This document shows, piece by piece, positions 1 through 10,498 of a stretch of 64,000 nucleotides of DNA. The notes below the pieces were generated by a model. That model was given only the letters and a program-made list of their open reading frames with translations, made no database searches and was not told the DNA's origin. The number at the start of each line of letters is the position of its first letter. The first letter of the stretch is position 1. Location: assembly GCF_001427795.1 (NCBI RefSeq), contig NZ_LMHJ01000003.1:674204-738203 (forward strand). Direction: 5' to 3'. The DNA comes from Nocardioides sp. Root682. Lineage in GTDB: Bacteria; Actinomycetota; Actinomycetes; Propionibacteriales; Nocardioidaceae. The translations under genes and the position numbers were made by a program.

Positions 1-1
1 C

Positions 2-391
2 TACCTCGGTGTCCAGGCGTTCCGGCACCGCGCCGATGCGCGGGCCGCGCTCGAGGCAGCGGGCGTCGTCGGGGGCGCGCCGGCCGGTGACCTCAAGTCG
101 GTGCGCACCGGGTTCGTGGTGGGCGCGACGAACCCGAAGACCATCGTGTTCTTCGTGGCCTTCCTCCCGCAGTTCATCGACTCCTCGGCCCCGGCCGCGC
201 CCCAGCTGGTGCTGCTCGGTGTGCTGTTCGGCGCGATGGCCGTCGCCTCCGACACCTGCTGGGCGCTGGCAGCGAGCCGCGCCCGCGACTGGTTCGCGCG
301 CAAGCCGGAGCGCCTCGACACCCTCGGCGCCGCGGGCGGCGTGATGATGGTCGGCCTCGGCGCCGCGCTGGTCACGACGAACAACCACTGA
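2..391 (+). CDS. LysE/RhtB-family amino-acid exporter, C-terminal part
   Basis: These are the last 129 residues of a gene that enters from the left edge, so no start is present. The visible part begins YLGVQAFRHR, like the conserved YLG..A segment of LysE/RhtB translocators, and continues with the conserved TNPKTIVFFVAFLPQF segment, where the family carries an NPK motif before a hydrophobic helix. Two further hydrophobic stretches follow, ending in GVMMVGLGAALV near the C terminus, as in the five- or six-helix exporters of this family. It should sit in the cytoplasmic membrane and export an amino acid or homoserine-lactone-like compound; the substrate cannot be told. The family is about 200 residues, so about a third is missing. 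Confidence 0.85.
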   Translation, partial: YLGVQAFRHRADARAALEAAGVVGGAPAGDLKSVRTGFVVGATNPKTIVFFVAFLPQFIDSSAPAAPQLVLLGVLFGAMAVASDTCWALAASRARDWFARKPERLDTLGAAGGVMMVGLGAALVTTNNH

Positions 392-458
392 CCTGCACCG
401 CCCGACACCGCCGACGCCGATGACGTAACGGCGGTCACAGGTAACTCGTTCTACCTCC

Positions 459-2273
459 GTGAAGCGCACTGTCGGAAGCCTGGCCACTCTCCTCCTGATC
501 GCGGTGCTCGCACCGCTCGCCACGGGAGCCGCGGGCAACCCAGCGGGAGCCGCGACGCCGTACGCCCTGAGCACCCTGCACTTCAAGGTGGTCGTCGGGC
601 CTGCGAACAACCAGGCGTGCGACATCGTCGGCGACGTCTACGTGCCCACCGGCGCGAGCAGCACGAACCGGATGCCCGCGGTGCTCACGACCAACGGCTT
701 CGGCGGCTCCAAGAACGACCAGGCGACGGCGGCCGCGTCCCTCGCCGCGCGTGGGTACGTCGTGCTGTCGTACTCCGGCCTCGGGTTCGGTGGGTCGAGC
801 TGCAAGATCACGCTCGACGACCCGGACTACGACGGCAAGGCCGCGAGCCAGCTGGTCAGCTACCTCGGAGGCACCGGCGGCATCGCCTACCTCGACGCCG
901 CGCACACCCAGGCCGCTCCGGTGCTGAACGTCGTGACCAAGGACGCCCGTGACCACGCCGGTGTCGCCCGCAGCAACGACCCCCGCGTCGGCACCTTCGG
1001 CGGGTCGTACGGCGGCGGGTTCCAGTTCGCGGTGGCCTCGATCGACGCGCGGGTCGACGCCATCGTCCCGTTCATCACGTGGAACGACCTGAGCTACAGC
1101 CTCGACCCGAACAACACCGCCCAGACCAGTGGTGTCTCGACGTCGGTGCCCGGTGCAGCCAAGCTGATGTGGGCGCTCGGGTTCTCCGTCACCGGGGTGG
1201 CCGGTGACCTCCAGAACCAGCAGGTCCCGCCGGACCTGCTGCCGTGCCCCAACTTCGCCGACTTCGTCTGCCCGGCACTGGTGCTGGCCGGCACCACGGG
1301 CTACCTGCAGCCCGGCGACATCGCCTCGTTGCGGCACGCGTCGGTGGCGTCGTACGTCGCGAAGGTGAAGGTCCCGACCCTGCTCGTGCAGGGGGAGCGG
1401 GACACCCTCTTCAACCTCAACGAGGCCGTGGCCACCTATCGCGCGCTGCAGGCGCAGGGGACCGAGGCCAAGATGATCTGGCAGCAGGGCGGGCACTCGG
1501 GTGACAGCGCCCCGGGCGAGGTCAACTGGACGGACCCGGCCCAGGGCTACACGTCCGGCCGCGTGCTCGGCTGGTTCGAGCGGTACCTCAAGGGTCGTTC
1601 GGTGAGCACCGGTCCGGAGTTCGCGTACTTCCGCAACTGGATCCCCTACACGGGCAACGCGGCGCCCGCCTACGGCACGTCGTCGGCCTTCCCCGTCGGG
1701 ACCGCCCGCACCTGGCGCCTGTCGGGCGCCAACGCCCTGGTGTCGGGGACGACGCCGTCGGTCGCCGGCAGCCAGTCGTTCCTGACCACGGCGGCCGGAC
1801 TGCCGACGCGCCTGGACGAGATGGACGTCTTCGGCAGCGTGCTCGGCCCGATCAGCTCGGCCGTGACCGATCTCCCCGGGACGTACGCCGCCTGGTCCTC
1901 GCCCACGCTGACGGCGCCGCTGCGCGTCGCGGGCTCGCCGAAGGCCACCCTCAAGGTCGGCGCGCCGACGGCCGCGCTGACCCAGGTCCTGGGTGCGGCG
2001 GGCCAGCTGGTCCTCTTCGTCAAGGTGGTCGACGTGGCTCCTGACGGCACCGCGACGATGATCAACGGCCTCGAGGCGCCGGTGCGGGTGCCGGACGTGA
2101 ACCAGCCGTTCACAGTGACCCTGCCGGCGATCGTGCACCAGTTCGCGGCCGGTCACCAGGTCCGCCTGGTCGTCGCGGGCGGGTCGATCAACTACCGCGG
2201 AGGCCTGGTGGCGGCGCCCGTCACCATCTCCTCGGGCTCGGCCCAGACGCTGAGCCTTCCCGTCGTCCCGTAG
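459..2273 (+). CDS. secreted CocE/X-Pro-type alpha/beta hydrolase
   Basis: This 604-residue protein starts at a GTG with a typical signal peptide (KR, then a hydrophobic run LATLLLIAVLAPLA, then small residues around 24-32). The alpha/beta-hydrolase core carries the nucleophile Ser183 in GGSYGG, a likely Asp315 in GERDTLF and His346 in QQGGHSG, which make a full triad. The last 200 residues look like the C-terminal jelly-roll domain of CocE/X-Pro dipeptidyl-peptidases (ending in a valine/glycine-rich beta segment before SLPVVP). It is likely an exported acyl-hydrolase or peptidase acting on an X-Pro, ester or amide bond; the substrate is unknown. It is monocistronic, sharing no operon with the leftward transporter genes beyond it. 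Confidence 0.85.
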   Translation: MKRTVGSLATLLLIAVLAPLATGAAGNPAGAATPYALSTLHFKVVVGPANNQACDIVGDVYVPTGASSTNRMPAVLTTNGFGGSKNDQATAAASLAARGYVVLSYSGLGFGGSSCKITLDDPDYDGKAASQLVSYLGGTGGIAYLDAAHTQAAPVLNVVTKDARDHAGVARSNDPRVGTFGGSYGGGFQFAVASIDARVDAIVPFITWNDLSYSLDPNNTAQTSGVSTSVPGAAKLMWALGFSVTGVAGDLQNQQVPPDLLPCPNFADFVCPALVLAGTTGYLQPGDIASLRHASVASYVAKVKVPTLLVQGERDTLFNLNEAVATYRALQAQGTEAKMIWQQGGHSGDSAPGEVNWTDPAQGYTSGRVLGWFERYLKGRSVSTGPEFAYFRNWIPYTGNAAPAYGTSSAFPVGTARTWRLSGANALVSGTTPSVAGSQSFLTTAAGLPTRLDEMDVFGSVLGPISSAVTDLPGTYAAWSSPTLTAPLRVAGSPKATLKVGAPTAALTQVLGAAGQLVLFVKVVDVAPDGTATMINGLEAPVRVPDVNQPFTVTLPAIVHQFAAGHQVRLVVAGGSINYRGGLVAAPVTISSGSAQTLSLPVVP

Positions 2274-2299
2274 TCGTCCCGTCGTCGTTCGCGCGGCCC

Positions 2300-3112
2300 T
2301 CAGCTCTGCTGCTGGCTCATCCCCATCCGGGCGAGGACGACGTTCTCCAGGAGCTGGACCAGGTTGTAGAGCACGAGCGTGATCGCGGTGATGATCGCGA
2401 CGGACGCCCAGAGGTCGTCGAACTTCGCGGCCGCGTTGAACTTCTGGATCGAGCCGCCGATGCCCTGGCCGGTCGAGAGCCACTCGGCGAGCAAGGCGCC
2501 GGTGACGGCCCCGGGCACGGAGACCCGGGCCGCCGCGAACAGCGACGGCAGGGCTCCGGGGATCGAGACCTTGCGCAGCGCGGTGAGGTTCCCGCCGCCG
2601 TACACGTGGACGAGGTCGAGGCTCTCGCGGCTGGCCCGGCTGAGACCGAACAGCGCGGACGCCAGCGCGGGGAACAGCACGACGATGCTGCCGATGGTGG
2701 CCACCGAGGCCGTCGAGCCCCGGCCGGTGATCAGGATGATGACCGGCGAGATCGACACGAGCGGGACGCTCCGCAGCAGCAGCGCGAGCGGCATCACGCT
2801 GGCCTCGACGACCTTCGACAGTGAGAAGCCGACGGCCAGCACGATCGCGATCGACAGGCCCACGACGAACCCGAGCGCGGAGTCCTGGAGGGTCTGGATC
2901 ATCAGGGGCTGCATGGAGGCGCGGTGGTCCGCGGCCAGGCGCCCGGGGGCAGCGCCCGCCTCGTCCACGAACAGGAACCGGAAGACGTCGAGCGGCCCCT
3001 TGGCGACGTACGGCGAGACGCCGGCGAAGCTGACCACTGCCTGCCACAGGGCGAGCACGATGAGCAGGGTGGCGAGGGCGTTGACCAGCGACCGGCCGAT
3101 CGCGCGGCTCAT
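2300..3112 (-). CDS. ABC transporter permease (NitT/TauT type), distal gene
   Basis: A 270-residue inner-membrane permease with about six hydrophobic segments. It has the cytoplasmic EAA-type loop that docks the ATPase, visible as GGGNLTALRKVSIPGALPSL around residues 165-185. The family is that of SsuC, TauC, NrtB and ThiX. I start it at the ATG of MSRAIGRSLV because its ATGA overlaps the stop of the upstream permease by 4 bp; longer upstream reading is arginine-rich and would overlap deeply. It is the last gene of a four-gene importer operon (binding protein, ATPase, permease, permease) transcribed away from xdhABC, which suggests the substrate is a purine or an allantoin-type intermediate (inference). 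Confidence 0.9.
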   Translation of the reverse strand: MSRAIGRSLVNALATLLIVLALWQAVVSFAGVSPYVAKGPLDVFRFLFVDEAGAAPGRLAADHRASMQPLMIQTLQDSALGFVVGLSIAIVLAVGFSLSKVVEASVMPLALLLRSVPLVSISPVIILITGRGSTASVATIGSIVVLFPALASALFGLSRASRESLDLVHVYGGGNLTALRKVSIPGALPSLFAAARVSVPGAVTGALLAEWLSTGQGIGGSIQKFNAAAKFDDLWASVAIITAITLVLYNLVQLLENVVLARMGMSQQQS

Positions 3113-3915
3113 CCGGTGCTCCGTCCGGCGACCCAGGGCGTGATCAGGCGGGCGACCAGCCCGAATGCGGCGTACCCGACCAGGGCGACGAGCGCGCACA
3201 GCAGGAAGACGGCCCAGACGCGCACCGAGTCGAGCGAGCCCTGGAGGCGGATGAGGGTGATGCCGACGCTGCGGTCGGTGGCGCCGAGGTACTCACCGAG
3301 GACAGCGCCGAGCAGGGACGTCGGTACGGCCACTTGGAGGGCGTTGAGGATGGCCGGCAGGGCCGAGAGGAGGCGGACCTTGAGGAGCTGGCGCAGGCGT
3401 CCGCCGCCGAAGACGCGTACGACGTCGAGGCTGGCCTTGTCGGCCGCCTTGAAGCCGAGCAGCGCCCCGACCACGGTGGTGAAGAAGACCGACAGGGCGG
3501 CCAGGAAGATCGCCGTCTTCGACGGGTCGCCCGGAGCGTTCGCGCCGCCGAGCGCGACGATGGCGATGCCGCCGACCGCCACGATCGGCAGGCAGTAGGT
3601 CACCACGGCGATCTGGACCACGACGGCCTCGATCCGGGGGACCAGCAGGACGGTCGCTGCCAGCAGCAGGGCGAGCCCGTTGCCCCAGGCGAACCCGATG
3701 GCGGCCTCGTGGATCGTGACCGAGAAGAAGTCCCAGTAGGCCGAGAAGCCGTCGTCGAGGATCTGCCGTCCGACCGCCAGGGGGGACGGGACGGGGTCGT
3801 AGGTGGTGCCGGCGTCCGGGCGGAACGCGAGCGCGGAGAACAGCCACCAGGCGGCGACCAGGCCGACGCAGCCGAGGACGGTCGCCAGCCAGCCGGGGAT
3901 CCTGTTCACGGCCAC
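3109..3915 (-). CDS. ABC transporter permease (NitT/TauT type), proximal gene
   Basis: A 268-residue permease of the same family as the gene that follows it, with hydrophobic segments beginning at residues 11-28 and an EAA-type loop GGGRLRQLLKVRLLSALPAI in its second half. The two permeases differ clearly in sequence, so the importer probably uses a heterodimeric membrane core. The start is a GTG (VAVNRIPGWL) 12 bp after the ATPase stop; a second GTG two codons in is an alternative. Translation is coupled to the downstream permease by the ATGA overlap. Bound to the ATPase and lipoprotein encoded upstream, it would import the ligand into the cytoplasm. Confidence 0.9.
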   Translation of the reverse strand: MAVNRIPGWLATVLGCVGLVAAWWLFSALAFRPDAGTTYDPVPSPLAVGRQILDDGFSAYWDFFSVTIHEAAIGFAWGNGLALLLAATVLLVPRIEAVVVQIAVVTYCLPIVAVGGIAIVALGGANAPGDPSKTAIFLAALSVFFTTVVGALLGFKAADKASLDVVRVFGGGRLRQLLKVRLLSALPAILNALQVAVPTSLLGAVLGEYLGATDRSVGITLIRLQGSLDSVRVWAVFLLCALVALVGYAAFGLVARLITPWVAGRSTG

Positions 3916-3927
3916 CTCATGATGCGC

Positions 3928-4713
3928 TCATGACTCGGCGTCCGCGCGCCCGTCGGCACCGAACAGGATCTCCGAGGCCTGGTCGACGAGCGCGTGGAAC
4001 TCGGGTGTCCGCATCATCTCGGGCGTGCGCGGCCGCGGCAGGTCGACGTCGATGATCGCCTTGATCCGGCCCGGCCGCGGCGACATCACAGCGACCTGGT
4101 CGGACAGGAAGATCGCCTCCGAGATGCCGTGGGTGACCAGCAACGTCGTGGCCGGCTTCTCGGTCCAGATCCGCAGCAGCTCGAGGTTGAGGTTCTGCCG
4201 GGTCATGTCGTCGAGCGCACCGAACGGCTCGTCGAGGAGCAGGACCGACGGCTTGAGCGCCAGGGCGCGCGCGATCGACACCCGTTGGCGCATGCCGCCC
4301 GACAGCTGGGCCGGCAGGCTCTTCTCGAAGCCACGCAACCCGACGAGGTCGATCAGCTCCTCGATGTAGTCGGTGTCGACCGGGCGTCCGGCGACCTCGT
4401 ACGGCAGCCGGATGTTCTTGGTGACGCTGCGCCACGGCAGCAGCGCATGGTCCTGGAAGGCGATGCCCAGCTCGCTGCCCCGACGGAGCTCGGCAGGGGT
4501 CTTGCCGTCCACCAGCGCCGTCCCGGCACTCGGCTGCTCCAGGTCGGCGAGGATCCGCAGGATCGTCGACTTCCCGCAGCCCGACGGGCCGAGCAGGGCC
4601 AGGAAGGAGCCGACCTCCGTGTGGAGGTCGGTCCCTTCCAGTGCCGTGATGCTGCGGCCCCGCCCGACCTTGAACGTCTTGGCCAGTCCGGTGACCTGCA
4701 GTCCGGTGCTCAT
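3928..4713 (-). CDS. ABC transporter ATP-binding protein (NitT/TauT type)
   Basis: A 261-residue ATPase subunit with every catalytic element: Walker A GPSGCGKST (42-50), Q-loop near Gln87, signature LSGGMRQR (137-144), Walker B VLLLDEP (157-163) and the switch His195 in VTHGISEA. Length and order match SsuB/TauB/NrtC-like proteins, and it lacks the C-terminal regulatory extension of sugar importers. It lies 2 bp after the binding-protein gene and 12 bp before the first permease, so the four genes form one operon. It powers uptake by the two permeases. The specific substrate is set by the lipoprotein and is unknown; the purine-catabolic surroundings suggest a purine or ureide. Confidence 0.93.
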   Translation of the reverse strand: MSTGLQVTGLAKTFKVGRGRSITALEGTDLHTEVGSFLALLGPSGCGKSTILRILADLEQPSAGTALVDGKTPAELRRGSELGIAFQDHALLPWRSVTKNIRLPYEVAGRPVDTDYIEELIDLVGLRGFEKSLPAQLSGGMRQRVSIARALALKPSVLLLDEPFGALDDMTRQNLNLELLRIWTEKPATTLLVTHGISEAIFLSDQVAVMSPRPGRIKAIIDVDLPRPRTPEMMRTPEFHALVDQASEILFGADGRADAES

Positions 4714-4715
4714 GA

Positions 4716-5819
4716 TCAGGGCAGGTATCCCTTGAGGTCCGGGTTCTCCTCGTAGATCTCGTCGATGATGGTCGTGTCGAAGAGGTCCTCGACGCTGACC
4801 TTCCAGCCGGCCGCGGCGAGCGACTCGACGGTCTGCGCCTTGAGCTCGTCGGTGATCGTGAACAGCCCGTTCGCCTCGGTGTCCGGCGTCGAGATCAGCA
4901 GCTTCTGCGCGTCCAGTCCGAGGCCCGTCTTCTTCGGGTCCAGCGCGCCGAACACCGCCTCGAGGCCCTCGGCGTTGTCGGAGGCCGCCTTGTTGTAGAA
5001 CTCGGTGATCACGCCCACGGTGTCGTCGGTCGAGCTCTTGAAGACGTCGGTCCAGCCCTTGATCTCGGCGATCAGGAAGTCCTTGAGGAGCTCCTTGTTC
5101 TCGGCGAGGTACTGGTCGGTGACGCTGAACGTCTCCGCGACGTACGGCACGCCGTTGTCGGCGTACGGCAGGTTGGTGACCTCGTGGCCGGCGAGCTCGA
5201 CGGTGATCGCCTCGTTGGTGAGGTAGGCCATGAAGCCGTCGACCTTGCCCTCCATCAGCGGCGTCGGGTCGAAGTCGACGGGGACGACCTCGACCTCGTC
5301 CTTCGAGATGCCGTTGGCGTTGAGGATCGCCTCGAAGACGCTCGCGTTGGAGTCCTGGACGCCGATCTTCTTGCCCTTGAGGTCGGCGGGCGTCTTGATG
5401 TCGGCGCCGCCCTTGAGGGACAGGATCGTGAAGGGGTTCTTCTGGAACGTCGCGCCGATGATCTTCAGCGGGGCGTCCTCGTTGGCGATCGCGGCGCCGA
5501 TCGAGGCGGCGTCGCTGAGGGCGACCTGCACGGTGCCGCTGAGCAGCTTCGCGACGCCGGTGTCCGGACCGGAGATGCCGTTGACGGTGCTGAAGCCGGC
5601 GTCCTCGTAGTAGCCCTTGTCGTAGGCGTAGAACTCGCCGGCGAACTCCTCGTTCTTGATCCAGGAGTACTGCACGCTGATCTCGCCGTGGCCGCTGCCT
5701 TCGTCGGCGTCGTCGCTGCCACAGGCCGCGAGGCCCAGCATGCCGACGGTGGCCACCATCGTGGCCGCCATGATCCGGAGGCGCCTGCGTGCGGACGGGC
5801 GAGGGGACGGGTGGGTCAT
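4716..5819 (-). CDS. ABC transporter substrate-binding lipoprotein (NMT1/THI5-like)
   Basis: A 367-residue extracellular binding protein with an Arg-rich N terminus, a hydrophobic stretch and the lipobox LAAC, giving a lipid-anchored Cys33. The rest is typical of NMT1/SsuA-like proteins that bind pyrimidine precursors, sulfonates, nitrate or related small ligands (for example FAYDKGYYEDAGF-type opening, then GPDTGVAKLLSG). I choose the ATG of MTHPSPRPS because an AGGAG box precedes it by a few bases; the upstream in-frame extension runs into the promoter region. It heads the importer operon and is divergent from xdhA, sharing an intergenic region with palindromes and GCGTTTC repeats. The ligand is inferred to be a purine or ureide. 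Confidence 0.9.
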   Translation of the reverse strand: MTHPSPRPSARRRLRIMAATMVATVGMLGLAACGSDDADEGSGHGEISVQYSWIKNEEFAGEFYAYDKGYYEDAGFSTVNGISGPDTGVAKLLSGTVQVALSDAASIGAAIANEDAPLKIIGATFQKNPFTILSLKGGADIKTPADLKGKKIGVQDSNASVFEAILNANGISKDEVEVVPVDFDPTPLMEGKVDGFMAYLTNEAITVELAGHEVTNLPYADNGVPYVAETFSVTDQYLAENKELLKDFLIAEIKGWTDVFKSSTDDTVGVITEFYNKAASDNAEGLEAVFGALDPKKTGLGLDAQKLLISTPDTEANGLFTITDELKAQTVESLAAAGWKVSVEDLFDTTIIDEIYEENPDLKGYLP

Positions 5820-5845
5820 GTGTTCTCCTGCGTGAGCTGACATCG

Positions 5846-5855
5846 GGACCGGTCC
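5846..5855. promoter_or_regulatory. 10-bp palindrome in transporter/xdh divergent region
   Basis: GGACCGGTCC is a perfect palindrome 26 bp upstream of the binding-protein start. It sits close to a second palindrome, so it may be part of one compound operator. Its role is unknown and a 10-bp GC-rich palindrome can arise by chance. Confidence 0.3.
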
Positions 5856-5860
5856 GAGAT

Positions 5861-5874
5861 GCAACGGCCGTTGC
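5861..5874. promoter_or_regulatory. 14-bp perfect palindrome, candidate operator
   Basis: GCAACGGCCGTTGC is perfectly self-complementary and lies in the 179-bp gap between the divergent importer and xdhABC operons, about 40 bp upstream of the importer start. A dimeric regulator of one or both operons could bind here. No matching copy was seen in front of the other purine operon, so it may belong to a different regulator from the GTTTC-type sites. Confidence 0.45.
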
Positions 5875-5897
5875 TGGTGAGTGACGCTATGAGCACA

Positions 5898-5925
5898 GCG
5901 TTTCAGTGCTGTCGCCCCGCGTTTC
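5898..5925 (+). promoter_or_regulatory. direct repeat of GCGTTTC half-sites upstream of xdhA
   Basis: GCGTTTCAG and GCGTTTCGG start exactly 21 bp apart, two helical turns. The half-site CGTTTCAG is the same as the right arm of the GAAAC-N4-GTTTC operators in front of uraD and the cyclase gene. The first copy is also flanked by AGCAC/GTGCT arms. This suggests that one regulator, perhaps the RpiR-family protein in the operon, binds all purine promoters (inference). Confidence 0.5.
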
Positions 5926-5998
5926 GGCAGGGTTAATTCGTTCCGTCTCGTCGACAAGTGGACCCGAAGGCACCGGGAGCGGGCCTACGGTGGGGGTG

Positions 5999-7407
5999 AT
6001 GAGCACCGACCCGGCCGCCAATCTGCCGCAGGCTCCCGTCACCGTCAACGGGACCGTCCGGTCGCTGGCTGCTGCCGGTCCCGCGGTCAACGCGCTCGAC
6101 TGGCTGCGCGGCATCGGGCTGACCGGGGCGAAGGAGGGTTGCGCCGAGGGTGAGTGCGGCGCCTGCGCGGTCCTGGTCGCCCGGCCCGGCCTGGACGCGC
6201 CGACCGAGTGGACGGCCATCAACGCCTGTCTGGTCCCGGCCGCAGCGCTGGTCGGCCAGGAGGTCGTGACCGCCGAAGGCCTGGGCACGCCCGAGGCCCT
6301 GCACCCCGTGCAGGCCGAGCTCGCCGGCCGGGGCGGCTCGCAGTGCGGCTACTGCACGCCGGGCTTCGTGTGCAGCATGGCCGCCGAGTTCTACCGGCCG
6401 GGGCGTGCGGAGTTCGACCACCACGCGCTCTCGGGCAATCTCTGCCGTTGCACGGGCTACCGGCCGATCATGGACGCAGCCGCTGCGCTCGGAGCACCGT
6501 CCGCGGACGACCCCCTTCGACGTCGTACGACGGCCGCAGCGCCGCTCACGCGACCGGTCCGCCTGACGGGGTGGGTCCGCCCGGGCTCCCTCGACGAAGC
6601 GCTCGCTGCGCTCGACGGACCGGGAGCGGTTGCGGTTGCGGGGTCGACCGACCTCGGCGTCGAGGCCAACCTGCGGGGTGCCCGGCCGGCGCTCCTGGTC
6701 GCGATCGACCAGCTGGACGAGCTGCGTTCGCTGGAGGTGGGTGCGGACTTCGTGGAGATCGGCGCGGCGCTGTCGCTGTCGGAGATCGAGCGGCAGCTCG
6801 CGGGCCGGGTCCCGCTGCTGGACGAGGTGTTCCCGCAGTTCGCGTCCCGGCTGATCCGCAACGGGGCGACCATCGGCGGCAACCTCGGCACGGGCTCGCC
6901 CATCGGTGACCTCCCGCCGGCGTTGCTGGCGCTGTCCGCGGACGTCGTGCTGGTCTCCCGCGCGGGGGAACGGGTCGTGCCACTGGCCGACTACTTCACT
7001 GGCTACCGGGAGACCGTGCTTCAACCCGGTGAGCTGATCGGCCGGGTCCGGATCCCGCAGCCGCTCGCTCCGATGTCGGCGTTCCACAAGATCGCCAAGC
7101 GGCGGTTCGACGACATCTCCTCGGTGGCCGTCGCGTTCGCGATCGAGGTGTCTGACGGCGTGGTGGGGCGAGCGGCGATCGGTCTGGGAGGCGTGGCGGC
7201 CACGCCGATCCGGGCCGCTGCTGCCGAGGCTGCGCTGGTCGGTCAGCCGTGGTCGGCCGCCACGGTGCAGGCCGCCGCCGAGGTGCTGTCCGGTGAGGGC
7301 ACCCCGCTCGACGACCACCGCGCGAGTGCGTCGTACCGCAGGGCGATGCTGCGCGAGTCGCTCCTGGGTTTCGAAGCTCGCTCGCGCCTCGACCACCGGG
7401 AGGGCGC

Positions 7408-7411
<4 letters not shown>
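5999..7411 (+). CDS. xdhA: xanthine dehydrogenase, FeS/FAD subunit
   Basis: A 470-residue electron-transfer subunit that oxidises hypoxanthine and xanthine to urate together with the molybdenum subunit. The N-terminal plant-type 2Fe-2S domain has Cys48, Cys53 and Cys56 (CAEGECGAC), and the second 2Fe-2S domain has Cys116/Cys119 (QCGYCTPGF) and Cys149/Cys151 (LCRCTGYRP). The FAD domain follows, with VAVAGSTDLG and the flavin loop GATIGGNLGTGSPIGD. The ATG of MSTDPAANL is chosen; upstream in-frame sequence is promoter DNA. The gene ends four bases into xdhB (ATGA). Its last 15 codons encode GFEARSRLDHREGA, which lies on a diverged copy of a dispersed repeat found elsewhere in the window. Confidence 0.95.
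7367..7398 (+). repeat. dispersed 32-bp repeat, diverged copy, inside the xdhA 3' end
   Basis: The segment starts GGTTTCGAAGCTCGCTCG and ends CTCGACCACCG. It matches the 37-bp copy at 31043-31079 except for a short deletion in the middle and three substitutions. It is read in the same frame as that copy, giving GFEARS in both proteins. This points to an element that inserts in or near the 3' ends of genes and is translated. Confidence 0.6.
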
Positions 7412-9660
<2,249 letters not shown>

Positions 9661-9661
9661 C

Positions 9662-10498
9662 ATGGACTGGCTCCGCGCGCTCCAGCACCTCCGCGACGCG
9701 CGGACGCCGTGCGTCCTGGTCACCGTCGCCGAGGTCCGCGGTCACGCCCCGCGGGAGGCCGGCGCCAAGCTCGTGGTCACTGCGACCCAGACCTGGGGGA
9801 GTGTGGGCGGGGGCAACCTCGAGGAGGCCGCCGTACGACGGGCGCGGGGCCTGCTGGCCGACGGCACCACGACGCCGCTGACCGAGCGCCACGACCTCTC
9901 CGACAAGGCGCCGGTCGAGCACGGCGTGCAGTGTTGCGGCGGTGAGGTCACCCTGCTGCTGGAGCCGGTCGGCGTGCTGCCGTCGTACGCGATCTTCGGG
10001 ATGGGGCACGTCGGCTTCGAGCTGGCGCTGCTGCTCGGCCGTCACGACCTCGAGCTGCACCTGGTCGACTCACGCGCCGACCAGCTCGAGGAGGCGAGGA
10101 TCGCGCCGCTGCTGACCGGCCCCGCCGACGTCCACGTGCACCGCGTGTCCGTCCTCCCGGAGCTGGTGATCTCCGAGCTGCCGCGTGGGACGCACGCCCT
10201 GGTGTTGACCCACGACCACGCCGAGGACCTCGCGTTGCTCGACGCGCTGCTGCGCTCGGACGTGCCCGGGTCGATCGGCTTGATCGGCTCGTCGGCCAAG
10301 TGGACCCGGTTCCGGGCGAAGCTGGCGGACCTGGGTCATCCGCCCGAGGAGATCGCCCGGATCCGCACGCCGATCGGGGATCCTGCTGTCACGGGCATCC
10401 ACGGCAAGGAGCCGGCTGTCATCGCGCTGGGCGTCGCGGTGGAGCTCCTGTCAGTACGCGGTGCGCTTCTCGTGAGCGAGCCACGCGTCGAAGGGTGA
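9662..10498 (+). CDS. xdhC: XdhC-family molybdenum-cofactor delivery protein
   Basis: A 278-residue accessory protein of the XdhC/CoxI family that carries and sulfurates the molybdenum cofactor for xanthine dehydrogenase. The N-terminal domain contains QCCGGEVTLLLEPV near residue 90, typical of the family. The C-terminal half is a Rossmann domain opening with IFGMGHVGFELALLL and a following VDSR. The ATG directly after the xdhB stop is chosen. The gene's last 48 bp overlap the end of the facing guanine deaminase gene, so the two purine operons converge and their messages are complementary there. Confidence 0.93.
   Translation: MDWLRALQHLRDARTPCVLVTVAEVRGHAPREAGAKLVVTATQTWGSVGGGNLEEAAVRRARGLLADGTTTPLTERHDLSDKAPVEHGVQCCGGEVTLLLEPVGVLPSYAIFGMGHVGFELALLLGRHDLELHLVDSRADQLEEARIAPLLTGPADVHVHRVSVLPELVISELPRGTHALVLTHDHAEDLALLDALLRSDVPGSIGLIGSSAKWTRFRAKLADLGHPPEEIARIRTPIGDPAVTGIHGKEPAVIALGVAVELLSVRGALLVSEPRVEG

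Noticed and set aside
435..3047. Very long reading frame opposite the hydrolase and permease genes
   Set aside because: It is arginine- and proline-rich, has no recognisable domain, and runs across well-supported genes on both strands. Such frames are common by chance at this GC content.
6593..6618. GCGCTCGCTGCGCTCG inside xdhA looks like part of the dispersed repeat
   Set aside because: It encodes the ordinary conserved SLDEALAALDG segment and lacks the GGTTTCGAGG and CAACCACCG ends.
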